A stretch of 33,457 bases of DNA from Paracoccaceae bacterium (GTDB lineage: Bacteria; Pseudomonadota; Alphaproteobacteria; Rhodobacterales; Rhodobacteraceae): NCBI GenBank assembly GCA_028749255.1, contig JAQTYE010000013.1:1-33457 (forward strand), read 5' to 3'. Below are positions 19,430 to 27,271 of the stretch, one piece after another. Below the pieces are notes generated by a model. The model was not told the DNA's origin, did not search any database, and was given only the letters and a program-made list of their open reading frames with translations. Every line of letters starts with the position of its first letter. Position 1 is the first letter of the stretch. The position numbers were made by a program, and so were the translations under genes.

Positions 19430-20298
19430 CCGGGCGGCTGGTCGATGTCGAAAGCCGGATCGACACCGTCCACAAACTCTCGGCGGTGATTTCCGCGATG
19501 CGTGGAATTGCGGCCGCGCGGGTGCAGGAGGCGCAGCATCATCTGGCCAGCATCCGCGCCTTTTCCGATACGATTGGCGGTGCCATCGGCCAGGCGCTGG
19601 CATTGATGCCAGCCACCGATCACGCGGCGCCGGGGGGGACGGTGGGGCCTGCCGGGCCGGGCAGCCATGCCATCGTGGCGTTCTGCGCCGAGCAGGGCTT
19701 TGCCGGGGCGTTCAGCGACCGAATTCTGACAGCGGCGCAGGCGCTGATCGCGCAAGATCCGGCGCGGCGGCATGATCTGCTGATCGTCGGAGATCGCGGG
19801 TTGCTGGCGGCCGAGTCCCATGGGCTGGCGGTGGCGTGGTCTGCGCCGATGATTGCCCACCCCGATCAGGCGGCAGCGCTGGCCGACCGGATCACCGAGG
19901 CGCTCTATCGTCGGATGACCGAGGAACAGCTGGTGAAGATCACCGTGATTTGCGCGCAGCCCGACGGGCCCGACGAAGGCATGGCGCAGACCCGGCAACT
20001 GCTGCCGTTTGACCTGAGCCGCTTTGCCCTGCCGGTGCAAGCCACCGCGCCGCGCATCGCCTTGCCTGCGCCCGCCCTGTTGGCGCGGCTGGTCGAGGAA
20101 TATGTTTTTGCCGAATTGAGCGAGGCGGTGATGCTGTCTTTCGCCGCCGAAAACCGTGCCCGGATGCGCGCGATGATCGCCGCCCAAAGCAACGTCAACG
20201 ACACGCTGGACGGGCTGATTACCCGCGGGCGCCAGTTGCGCCAGCAGGAAATCACCGATGAAATTGTCGAACTGGCGATGGGCAGCCTGAACGCTTAG
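19426..20298 (+). CDS. atpG: N-type ATPase gamma subunit
   Basis: Central rotating shaft. 290 residues. The N-terminal helix ([26 protein letters not shown]) and C-terminal helix ([37 protein letters not shown], partly shown by NVNDTLD and ITDEIVEL) match the gamma coiled-coil pair; the Rossmann-like centre is divergent, as in N-ATPases. It is the last gene of the operon, starting in an ATGA overlap with atpA. Its stop falls in a 15-bp tandem duplication shared with the convergent gene. Confidence 0.92.
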   Translation: MTGRLVDVESRIDTVHKLSAVISAMRGIAAARVQEAQHHLASIRAFSDTIGGAIGQALALMPATDHAAPGGTVGPAGPGSHAIVAFCAEQGFAGAFSDRILTAAQALIAQDPARRHDLLIVGDRGLLAAESHGLAVAWSAPMIAHPDQAAALADRITEALYRRMTEEQLVKITVICAQPDGPDEGMAQTRQLLPFDLSRFALPVQATAPRIALPAPALLARLVEEYVFAELSEAVMLSFAAENRARMRAMIAAQSNVNDTLDGLITRGRQLRQQEITDEIVELAMGSLNA

Positions 20299-20330
20299 GC
20301 CCCGAGCGCTCAGGCCCCGAGCGCTCAGGC
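20285..20330. repeat. 15-bp perfect tandem duplication at the atpG / PHP convergent junction
   Basis: AGGCCCCGAGCGCTC occurs at 20297-20311 and 20312-20326 without a gap. The first copy overlaps the atpG stop and the second the stop of the convergent phosphoesterase. GCCTGAACGC at 20285-20294 can pair, with one mismatch, with GCGCTCAGGC in either copy (20306-20315 or 20321-20330), giving two alternative hairpins. No U-tract follows on either strand. Confidence 0.8.
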
Positions 20331-21251
20331 GATGTCGCGCCAGATCGGGTTCGACCACGCCCGCCGTCCCGCCGCGTCGATCAGCGTGACGCGGATCCAG
20401 GGCGAATGCGCAAAACGCGACAGGGTGATGGTGGCGCGGGTGATCGAATGGCCGTGATGCGCCAGCGCCGCGCAGCCATGGCCCTGCACGATGACCGAGG
20501 CGACCGCGCTGCATTCAACAACGATCTGGTGTTCATCCCACGATACCTGCCGGAATTCGGGGCCTTGGGTTGAATAATGGTCGCCTGTCTTCAGGGCCGC
20601 CAGCAGCGCCTCGGGGGTGTTTTCGGGCGCGTTCACCATGACCCAACCGCCGAAATGATCGGGTTCCGAGAAATGCGCGTCATCGGTGGCGACGGCGGTC
20701 AGACGGCGACCCTCGCTCAGCAACAGGTCCAGCGTCAGGAACCCTTCACCCCGATCACAGCCGGTGGCGCAGCCGTGGTTATAAACCTCGACCGCGTGCG
20801 CGGCTTCCAGGCTGCGGGCATCGTCCTGCGTCAGGCCGGACCAATGCGGATGGGCGATGGCGACAAAGGCGCCGGCCTCGACCGCGCGGCGGGCGATTTC
20901 GGGGCCGGTTTCCTGCGTCGCGGTCGGAAAGAAATCGGGGCTGCGCGCGGGGGTGAAATCGGCGGGCAAGCCCACCGCCAGAATGTGCCAGACCTCGCCG
21001 TTCTGCAGCGGGCCCGAATGCAGTTCGGCCCCCAGCAGGGTGGTGAAGCCTTCAGTGCGAAACGGCACGGTGTCGGCAATCGGATAGCCGTAAAGCCCGA
21101 CAAAATGATCGGTCAAGGCCATGAAGTCATAGCCCTCGGCGCGGTATCGGCGGCAAACCTCGGCCGGTTCCAGCACGCCGTCGGACAGCGTCGAATGGGT
21201 ATGCAGGTTGCCGCGAAAGAACGGGCGGGTGGTGTCGAAAAGCTGGTGCAT
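20325..21251 (-). CDS. PHP-domain metal-dependent phosphoesterase (CehA/McbA-like)
   Basis: Predicted cytoplasmic metallo-phosphoesterase; no signal peptide. 308 residues from the ATG at 21251, chosen for its GAGGA ribosome site; an ATG at 21263 lacks one. Metal-ligand motifs of the PHP superfamily are complete: NLHTHSTLSDG (H17, H19, D24), LTDHF (D48, H49), LGAELHSG (E76), IAHPHW and VATDDAHF. A further C-terminal domain of about 90 residues follows. PHP enzymes include phosphodiesterases acting on cyclic phosphoribosyl phosphates (PhnPP) and other small phosphoesters. A Pho-box-like repeat lies about 40 nt upstream, and an organophosphate-type importer and C-P lyase genes are nearby. The substrate is unknown. 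Confidence 0.86.
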   Translation of the reverse strand: MHQLFDTTRPFFRGNLHTHSTLSDGVLEPAEVCRRYRAEGYDFMALTDHFVGLYGYPIADTVPFRTEGFTTLLGAELHSGPLQNGEVWHILAVGLPADFTPARSPDFFPTATQETGPEIARRAVEAGAFVAIAHPHWSGLTQDDARSLEAAHAVEVYNHGCATGCDRGEGFLTLDLLLSEGRRLTAVATDDAHFSEPDHFGGWVMVNAPENTPEALLAALKTGDHYSTQGPEFRQVSWDEHQIVVECSAVASVIVQGHGCAALAHHGHSITRATITLSRFAHSPWIRVTLIDAAGRRAWSNPIWRDIA

Positions 21252-21290
21252 GAAGGTCCTCATTGGTTGGCGCGGTCATCGCGCGGGATC

Positions 21291-21308
21291 GCGACAGCGG
21301 TGTGACAG
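21291..21308 (-). promoter_or_regulatory. Pho-box-like direct repeat upstream of the PHP phosphoesterase
   Basis: On the minus strand CTGTCAC (21308-21302), ACCG, CTGTCGC (21297-21291): a 7+4+7 direct repeat matching the PhoB box at 13 of 14 half-site positions (CTGTCAC taken as consensus). It ends 39 nt before the PHP ATG and is also close to the TPR gene on the other strand (start 21348). PhoB control is inference. Confidence 0.6.
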
Positions 21309-21347
21309 TGTCATGCCGGTGTTATGAAATTCTGCGATCAAGGCGGG

Positions 21348-21902
21348 ATGAATGATCTGGCACGCCTTCCACAGATGATCGCCGCGCAGGATTGGGCGGG
21401 CGCCGCGCATCTGCTGCGGCGGGTGGCGGCGCATCCGGGCGCCCCCGCGCAGGTGCATTACAATCTGGCCAAAGTGTTGGAGGCGCAGGGCGAAGGCGCG
21501 CAGATGCTGCCGTGGCTGCACCGCGCGGTGCAACGCGATCCGAGCTATGCGCTGGCCTGGTTTGAAATCGGGCGGGCCGAGATTGCGGCGGGTGATCTGT
21601 CTGCCGCGGCAGTGGCCTTTGCCCGGGCCTGGGCGCTGGACCCGCGCGATGACGATGCCGTGCGCAATCTGATGCGCGTGGCGCTGCGGCTGGGCGATTG
21701 GGCGCAAGCGAGGCAGGCGGCGCGCGCCTTGCCCCAAAGCGATGCCGAGGCGCTGGCCGCGCGCTATCGCTGTGCCTGTGAATTGGGCGAGGCGGCGGAG
21801 GATTTGCGCGCCCGCCTGCTGGCCGATCCGCAGATCCGGCCCGTGGCGCTCAAGGCGCTGACCCGGGTGGCGAAAGGATCATTGCCGTTACGGCTTGGCT
21901 GA
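21348..21902 (+). CDS. Small TPR-repeat protein
   Basis: 184 residues from the ATG at 21348 (AAGGCGGG just upstream); an ATG at 21324 in frame would add eight residues that are not repeat-like and has no ribosome site, so the start is uncertain. About four degenerate tetratricopeptide helices-pairs: DWAGAAHLLRRVAAHPGAP, QVHYNLAKVLEAQGEGAQMLPWLHRAVQRDPSYALAW, FEIGRAEIAAGDLSAA and the following ARAWALDPRDDDAV. No signal peptide or membrane helix. Probably a protein-interaction scaffold; no function can be assigned. Divergent from the PHP gene and convergent with the unknown gene at 21906 (3-bp gap). Confidence 0.72.
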   Translation: MNDLARLPQMIAAQDWAGAAHLLRRVAAHPGAPAQVHYNLAKVLEAQGEGAQMLPWLHRAVQRDPSYALAWFEIGRAEIAAGDLSAAAVAFARAWALDPRDDDAVRNLMRVALRLGDWAQARQAARALPQSDAEALAARYRCACELGEAAEDLRARLLADPQIRPVALKALTRVAKGSLPLRLG

Positions 21903-21905
21903 GGG

Positions 21906-22604
21906 TCAGGCGCGGAACGTCTTGCGGTAGTGGCCGGGGGCCTCCTGCAGGGCTTCTTGAATGGCACGGCTTTGGGCGATGTCATCGGGGCTCATCGTGG
22001 TGATTTGCAGCGTGGGCTGGGTGCGCGGCACAGCGATCACCTGCGCCACCGGTGTGCCCGCGGGCAGGGTGCCTTCAAAATCGGGCGCCGTCCACAGCGC
22101 GGGAAAATGCACATAACCCAACCCGAAACGATCCGCGCTGACCAGACCCGACAAGGTGACAAAGGGCAGGTCGGCGCGGTTCAGCGGATGGGTGAACAGC
22201 AGGTCCCACCCCTCGGGCGCCTGCAGCGTCCAGAAATTGGTGAATTTCAGCACCAGCGCCCCGGGGGCCAGCGGCAAGGGCGCGCCCTGCGCCTGTTCGG
22301 GCACATGGGCGCCCAGCGGCGCGCGGGTGATCGGCGCATCGGTGATCACGGGCGGATCCCAATCCCAGCTGATCTGCCCGCCAGAAATATGCAGATCGGT
22401 CGCCAGCGGGATCATCAGTCCCAGCCCCATTGCATCCAGAAACGGTGGGCAATGTTTCAACGTGCGGATCGGCGCGCCGCCCAGGCTGGGGGCTTCGACC
22501 TGCGCGGGCATTTCACGCAGCCAGTCGGGTAGCATCCGCGCCGCCGGCTGCGGTTTTGGCAAGATCGGTTCCAGCGCCGGATGACAGCGTGCGGTGATCT
22601 GCAT
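21906..22604 (-). CDS. Conserved hypothetical protein (resembles DUF6065 family)
   Basis: 232 residues, soluble, no signal. I recall similar proteins filed as DUF6065, but cannot verify it. Features: HCPPFLDAMGLGLMIPL, a Trp-rich segment (ISWDWDPP), FTNFWTLQAPEGWDLLFTHPLNR, then ALWTAPDFEGTLPAGTPVAQVIAVPR, which reads as a beta-rich fold of cupin or dUTPase-like appearance. The ATG overlaps the permease stop as TGATG, so it is translated with the ABC importer operon and may act on or sense the imported compound. Function unknown. Confidence 0.72.
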   Translation of the reverse strand: MQITARCHPALEPILPKPQPAARMLPDWLREMPAQVEAPSLGGAPIRTLKHCPPFLDAMGLGLMIPLATDLHISGGQISWDWDPPVITDAPITRAPLGAHVPEQAQGAPLPLAPGALVLKFTNFWTLQAPEGWDLLFTHPLNRADLPFVTLSGLVSADRFGLGYVHFPALWTAPDFEGTLPAGTPVAQVIAVPRTQPTLQITTMSPDDIAQSRAIQEALQEAPGHYRKTFRA

Positions 22605-23440
22605 CAGGGCCCCTTGGTGGCTTCGCGGCGTTTCAACAGGGCATGCCCCAACGCGACGCTGACCGTCAACAGGATGATCACCGTGCCCACCGCATTGATC
22701 ACCGGCGGGTGGCCGTTGGGGTTGCGTGCCATCGCGCCGATTTCGGTGGCGAAGGTGCAGGCGCCACCCTTGGCGAACATCGTGGTGTTATAGTTCTCCA
22801 ACGAGGCCATGAATGAAATCACCCCGGCCGAGATCAGCGCAGGCGCCAGAAACGGCAAGGTGATGCGGAAAAAGCTGCGCAACGCCGAGGCGCCCAGATC
22901 GCGCGCGGCTTCCTCCAGCTCGATGGGCTGGCGTTGCAGCCGCGCCATCAACACCAACATCGGATAGCCCGCAACGAAAGTGGCCTGCGCCATGATGATG
23001 GTGAACAGCCCCGCATTCACCCCCAGCCGCCCCCAGAACACCAGCGCCGACAGGCCCAGCACGATACCCGGCGCCAGCATTGGCGACAGCAGCACCCACC
23101 ACAGCAGCCCGTTCGCGCGCGATTGCCAGCGCGTCAGCATCACCGCCCCCGACAGCCCCATCAGCAAGGCCAGCGGCACGACAATCGCCGCCACGCTCAG
23201 CGAATTGCCAAAACAGCCGATGAAGCGGCCCCGGTCCAGCACCCGCAACACCGGGTCGGCGCGCAATTCGGCCTCTGGCATCCAGAAGAAGCGATACCAT
23301 TTCGTCGTGAACCCGTGCCATTCGGTGACCGAGGGCGGCGAGATGTCGTTGAACGAACTCAGCACCATCAGCAAAAGCGGTGCGAACATGAAAATCAGAA
23401 AGGCCCAGGTATAGGCGTTGAGCAGCCGGTTCGATGTCAT
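22604..23440 (-). CDS. ABC importer permease, PotC/PhnV-like
   Basis: Second inner-membrane permease of the importer. 278 residues from the ATG at 23440, which forms an ATGA overlap with the preceding permease gene; a longer in-frame start at 23509 lies within that gene. Six helices; the EAA loop that docks the ATPase is ELEEAARDLGASALRSFF. The first periplasmic loop carries an extra stretch of about 20 residues (MPEAELRADPVLRVLDRGRF). Family members move polyamines, iron or 2-aminoethylphosphonate; the phn context favours an organophosphate. Confidence 0.88.
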   Translation of the reverse strand: MTSNRLLNAYTWAFLIFMFAPLLLMVLSSFNDISPPSVTEWHGFTTKWYRFFWMPEAELRADPVLRVLDRGRFIGCFGNSLSVAAIVVPLALLMGLSGAVMLTRWQSRANGLLWWVLLSPMLAPGIVLGLSALVFWGRLGVNAGLFTIIMAQATFVAGYPMLVLMARLQRQPIELEEAARDLGASALRSFFRITLPFLAPALISAGVISFMASLENYNTTMFAKGGACTFATEIGAMARNPNGHPPVINAVGTVIILLTVSVALGHALLKRREATKGP

Positions 23441-24819
23441 TGCACCCTCGCGAAGTCGCGCAGCCGGGTGCGCATGGCCCACATGAACAGCGCCACCAGA
23501 CCGAAACACACCACCGTGTAGGCCAGCGAATAGGCCGCGCCGACGTTGGAATTCTCGCTCTCGAAGAACTTGTTATAGATCGTCTGGCTGAACCATTCCG
23601 CTTGCAATCCGCGTGAAATGATCCGGGGCACCGAAAACGCCCCTGCCGCCAGCATGAAGGTGGAAATGCACCCCACCGCGATGCCCGCCTTGGCATGGGG
23701 GATCACCACGCGGCGATGCATCCGCCAACTGGACGCGCCCAGATCGCGGGCGGCTTCCAACTGATTGCGGTCCAGCGTGCTCATCACGTTCAGCATCGGG
23801 AACACCATGAACAGCACATAGGTGTAGGCGATGACGACAAAGACGGTGCCGGGCATTCGGGTGAATTGAATCGGTTCGGTCACCAGTCCGGCCCAGACCA
23901 GCACCGCATTGATCAGGCCCTGATTGTCGATGATCGTGGTCCAGGCATAGATCCGCATCAATTCGACAATCGCATAGGGGATGATCAGCCCCAGCATCAG
24001 CCAGATCTGCCGATCCGCCGGGGTGGCCAGTGCCGCCTTGAACGCGATCGGATAGCAGATCAGCAGCGCCAGCCCGGTGACCATCACTGCGAAAAACAGC
24101 GTGCGCGTCAGGTTGGTCAGGCCAAGGCGTTCGTAAACCTGCCCGTCCTGTTCAAACCGCAGGCCAAGCAGGCCATAAAGGCGGTTCGACAGCGCGGCGT
24201 CCTCGGCGGCCTTCATTTCGGCCGACAGCGGAATGCGCGTGGCGGAAACCAGCACCCGGAAGTTGTTCAGCGACAGGTTGGACCGCTGTGCCTCTTCGGT
24301 GCGCAGACGGGTGGCCAGTGCTTCGGCCATGTCGCGGATCTTGCCTGCCTGGTCGATCTGCCGGGCGACCGGGTCGGTGTCGATGACCCGCAGCGGCGGC
24401 AGATCGAAAGCCTCGTCCAGCCAGGCTTCGTCCGCATCGCGGCTTAGCCGTTGATGCGTATTGGTACGGTCGCATTGCAGGATATAGGGCCGCGAGGCTG
24501 TGGCCGAGGCCCCGAACGACGGTACCGCCATCACCGTGGCCTTCGGTGCGCTGTTCATCGAAGGGATCGCGAGCCCCCCGTTTTGCGTGGCATCCTTGGC
24601 GTCGGTTTCCAGATAGTTGCCCAACACCGACATGCAGGTCACCGCATCGCCGCGCAGCGTTGCCGCGACCGAGCTGTCAAGTTGGCGCTTGGGCAGGGTC
24701 AGCGCGCGTTCCAGAATCGTGCCCTGCGGCAACACGATCAGCAGCAGCGCCCAGAACCCCACCGCCAGAACGAAGAGCGTGGTCAGAAGTCTGCCGTAAC
24801 TGTCGATCAGCTGTTTCAT
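23437..24819 (-). CDS. ABC importer permease, PotB/PhnU-like, with large extracytoplasmic insertion
   Basis: First permease. 460 residues, against roughly 280-300 for ordinary PotB. After helix 1 (about 11-31) comes a hydrophilic region of about 205 residues before helix 2 (about 239-262), rich in Ala, Asp and Arg with two cysteines (C62, C116). By the positive-inside rule and PotB topology it should face the periplasm. The remaining five helices are normal, with the EAA loop QLEAARDLGASSWRMHRRVVIP (353-374). ATGA overlaps join it to the ATPase and the second permease. The insertion may bind solute or the receptor; that is inference. Confidence 0.88.
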   Translation of the reverse strand: MKQLIDSYGRLLTTLFVLAVGFWALLLIVLPQGTILERALTLPKRQLDSSVAATLRGDAVTCMSVLGNYLETDAKDATQNGGLAIPSMNSAPKATVMAVPSFGASATASRPYILQCDRTNTHQRLSRDADEAWLDEAFDLPPLRVIDTDPVARQIDQAGKIRDMAEALATRLRTEEAQRSNLSLNNFRVLVSATRIPLSAEMKAAEDAALSNRLYGLLGLRFEQDGQVYERLGLTNLTRTLFFAVMVTGLALLICYPIAFKAALATPADRQIWLMLGLIIPYAIVELMRIYAWTTIIDNQGLINAVLVWAGLVTEPIQFTRMPGTVFVVIAYTYVLFMVFPMLNVMSTLDRNQLEAARDLGASSWRMHRRVVIPHAKAGIAVGCISTFMLAAGAFSVPRIISRGLQAEWFSQTIYNKFFESENSNVGAAYSLAYTVVCFGLVALFMWAMRTRLRDFARVQ

Positions 24820-25928
24820 TCGGCGGCCAGTTCTTCGGTTCCGGTGCGTGCCATCGCCCCTTCGGGCAGGGCAATGGCGGTTTGCGGGGCAAAGCCCAGC
24901 TCGACCAACGCACCGGGCGCGACGGGCAGGCCGACATTGGCCATTTGCGCCGCAAGGGCCACGCCCGCAGGATCGGACCGCAGGTGCAAGGTGATGAACG
25001 GGCCTTCCAGATCGCGCCGTTCCACCCGCGCGGTGATCCGGTTGTCACCGGGCTGCGGCGCAAGGCTCAGGGCCTCGGGACGGACAAAAACGAAGGCTTG
25101 CGCACCATCGGGCAGCGCCTTTGGGTTCAGCGCGGTGATCGGCCCCAGCGCGGTGTCGATGACCGCCAGCCCTTCGGCACTGCGGGAAACCGTGCCGGGC
25201 AGGCGGTTCACCTCGCCCACGAAGGACGCCACAAAGGCGGTGTCGGGGCGCGAATACACCTCGTCGCAGGGGCCGACCTGCTCGATCCGGCCCGCGTTCA
25301 TCACCGCGATCCGGTCCGACATCGCCAGCGCCTCACCCTGATCGTGGGTGATGTAGATGAAGGTCACGCCGGTCTTGCGCTGAATTGCGCGCAATTCAGC
25401 GCGCATATGCTGGCGCAGTTTCAGATCCAGCGCCGACAGCGGCTCGTCCAGCAACAACACGGCCGGCTCCACCGCCAAGGCCCGCGCAATCGCCACGCGC
25501 TGGCGTTGCCCGCCCGACAGTTCGGTCGGTTTCTTGCCCGCCTGATCGGCCAGCGCCACCAGCGCCAGCAATTCCTCGGCCCGGGCGTGGCGCTGCGCTT
25601 TCGGCACGCCGCGCGCCTCCAGCCCGAAGGCCACATTGTCGCGCACGCTCATCAGCGGAAACAGCGCGAGGTTCTGAAAGATCAGCGCGGTCGGCCGCTG
25701 GTTCGGGGTCTTGCCCGCCATGTCGGCGCCGCCGATCAGCACACGCCCGCGGCTGGGTTCAACAAACCCCGAGACCGCCCGCAGAAGCGTGGTCTTGCCA
25801 CAGCCCGAGGGGCCGAGGATCGAAAAGAACTCGCCCGCCTCGATGGTCAGGTCGGTGGGCTGCACCGCGCGAAATCCGTTGGGATAGGTGATCTCGACCG
25901 TCTCGAGCCGAACGTCCTGGCCATGCAT
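24816..25928 (-). CDS. ABC importer ATPase, PotA/PhnT-like
   Basis: Cytoplasmic ATPase driving the importer. 370 residues from the ATG at 25928; a TTG at 25946 would add six residues without benefit. Walker A GPSGCGKTT, Q-loop, signature LSGGQRQRVAIA, Walker B VLLLDEPLSALD and the switch His (YITHDQGEA) are intact, followed by a TOBE-type C-terminal regulatory domain (about 270-370). It follows the binding-protein gene after 87 nt holding two hairpins. Confidence 0.92.
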   Translation of the reverse strand: MHGQDVRLETVEITYPNGFRAVQPTDLTIEAGEFFSILGPSGCGKTTLLRAVSGFVEPSRGRVLIGGADMAGKTPNQRPTALIFQNLALFPLMSVRDNVAFGLEARGVPKAQRHARAEELLALVALADQAGKKPTELSGGQRQRVAIARALAVEPAVLLLDEPLSALDLKLRQHMRAELRAIQRKTGVTFIYITHDQGEALAMSDRIAVMNAGRIEQVGPCDEVYSRPDTAFVASFVGEVNRLPGTVSRSAEGLAVIDTALGPITALNPKALPDGAQAFVFVRPEALSLAPQPGDNRITARVERRDLEGPFITLHLRSDPAGVALAAQMANVGLPVAPGALVELGFAPQTAIALPEGAMARTGTEELAAE

Positions 25929-25952
25929 CGTTGTGATCCGTTTCAAGAAATG

Positions 25953-26006
25953 GGCGCGCGGCCGGAACCGCGCGCCGGATGTTGGGGGCGCGATCCACCG
26001 CGCCCC
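25953..26006 (-). other. Two tandem stem-loops between binding-protein and ATPase genes
   Basis: Two perfect hairpins without U-tracts: GGGGCGCG pairs with CGCGCCCC (25985-26006, 6-nt loop) and GGCGCGCGG pairs with CCGCGCGCC (25953-25976, 6-nt loop). They fill most of the 87-nt gap. Such structures downstream of a binding-protein gene typically stabilise its message and lower expression of the membrane genes. Confidence 0.65.
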
Positions 26007-26015
26007 GGCCTGACA

Positions 26016-27137
26016 TCAGGCGTTGGTGATGATCTCGACCATCTCGTTGCGGATCGGTGCGAAGAACGGGGTGTCGGCCTGCCACCACCACATGTTCGAC
26101 AGAACGGCATCGGTGTAGACTTCGTTGAACTGACGCTTGAAGTCATCCGACGCGAAGTCCGCCGAACCCGCCACGGCCGAGTTGTAGCCGGTGTTGTTGG
26201 CGAACATGCCGCCGACTTCGGGCTGTAGCATGAAGTTCATGAAGGCCACCGCTTGCGCCGGGTTTTCCGCCTGTTTCAGCATGCCGAAGCTGTCGAGCCA
26301 GGTGATGATACCCTCTTTCGGGGCGCGATAGACGAAATCGGCGTTTTCGCGGTTCAGCAGCAGGCCGGTGGTATCCCAGGTCTGGCCGATGATGCAGCCC
26401 GCATCCTTGAACGCGGCGGTCGCCTCGGTCGCGTTGTTCCAGAAGGCGCCAAAGTTTTCCTTGTGCGCCACCATCCATTCCGCGACCTTGCCCCAGACAC
26501 GGCGGGCGTCGTCTTCGGATTTGTAGACGTCGAGCATGCGGTTCGACGGCACTTCGCCGGTCGCAACCAGATACAGGCCAACACCCATGATCGCCGATTT
26601 CTGGCGGAACGCGGCCTTGCCCTTGGTCTCGGGGCGGAACATGTCGCCATAGGACAGATCAGCGTCGGCGATGTTCAGCTCCTTGCGGTTCAGCGTCAGG
26701 CCTTCGGTGCCCCAGTCGAACGGCAGCAGGATCTGTTCGCCGTTGTGCTGGCCGCCCAAGGTCGCGCTGTCGCGCAGGAACGACGGGATCACGGCGCCCA
26801 CGTTCACATCGGCGGGCACGGCGGCGAAATAGCTGTCGCCATTGCCATCAACATAGCTGGCCGAGTTGGTGATCGACGGGAACACGATGTCGAAACCTTT
26901 GCCGCCATTGGCGCGGATCGTCGATTCCGCCTCGTCGTTCGAGCCGAAGGTCGTCAGTTCCAGTTTGATGCCGGTGTCGGCTTCGAATTTCTCGGCGATA
27001 TTGGGCTGGATGTAATCCTGCCAGGCCAGAACCTTGACGCTGCCCGACGAGGCCAGCGCGTCCGAAGCGCGCAGGATCATCGGCGCGGCCAGCGCGGTGG
27101 TGGTCAGTTTCAGTGCGGTGCGACGCGTAATCGACAT
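26016..27137 (-). CDS. Periplasmic substrate-binding protein, PotD/PhnS-like, probable Tat signal
   Basis: Receptor of the ABC importer. 373 residues. The N-terminus TRRTALKLT followed by a hydrophobic, Ala-rich stretch looks like a twin-arginine signal, cleaved near residue 29 (ALASSGS). Mature protein begins VKVLAWQDYIQPNIAEKFEADTG, typical of the PotD/PotF type II binding fold. It is the first gene of the operon, with a four-half-site Pho-like array 62 nt upstream. Polyamine receptors share this family, so the fold does not settle the ligand; the regulatory and phn context favours a phosphonate or phosphoester. Confidence 0.9.
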   Translation of the reverse strand: MSITRRTALKLTTTALAAPMILRASDALASSGSVKVLAWQDYIQPNIAEKFEADTGIKLELTTFGSNDEAESTIRANGGKGFDIVFPSITNSASYVDGNGDSYFAAVPADVNVGAVIPSFLRDSATLGGQHNGEQILLPFDWGTEGLTLNRKELNIADADLSYGDMFRPETKGKAAFRQKSAIMGVGLYLVATGEVPSNRMLDVYKSEDDARRVWGKVAEWMVAHKENFGAFWNNATEATAAFKDAGCIIGQTWDTTGLLLNRENADFVYRAPKEGIITWLDSFGMLKQAENPAQAVAFMNFMLQPEVGGMFANNTGYNSAVAGSADFASDDFKRQFNEVYTDAVLSNMWWWQADTPFFAPIRNEMVEIITNA

Positions 27138-27198
27138 GGTGTTCCCTTTGGAAGCTGCGCCCCCTGCGGCGCGATGCCTGTGCCCATAGCAGCCGCGC

Positions 27199-27238
27199 CT
27201 GACGGTTTTTTGACCAGTTGGTTACGGTTTTGTAACGG
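27199..27238 (-). promoter_or_regulatory. Array of four 11-bp-phased Pho-like half-sites upstream of the ABC importer
   Basis: Minus strand half-sites: CCGTTAC (27238-27232), CCGTAAC (27227-27221), TGGTCAA (27216-27210) and CCGTCAG (27205-27199), each separated by 4 bp (AAAA, CAAC, AAAA). The period is exactly 11 bp. Each half matches CTGTCAC at 4-5 of 7 positions, so it is degenerate, but the phasing and A-rich spacers fit tandem PhoB boxes. A TATGGG element follows 10-11 nt later as a possible -10. Confidence 0.5.
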
Positions 27239-27258
27239 TGCGCCGCGGGCGGCGCACC
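27237..27258 (-). other. GC-rich hairpin after phnM
   Basis: Perfect 10-bp stem: GGTGCGCCGC pairs with GCGGCGCACC around a 2-nt loop, 14 nt after the restored phnM stop. No U-tract, so termination would be weak or factor-assisted. It abuts the Pho-like array of the importer. Confidence 0.55.
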
Positions 27259-27271
27259 GGCGCCAGGGTCT

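Noticed and set aside
24546..26228. 560-codon plus-strand frame opposite the importer ATPase and permease
   Set aside because: Arg/Gln/His-rich shadow frame; the minus strand carries intact Walker and EAA motifs.
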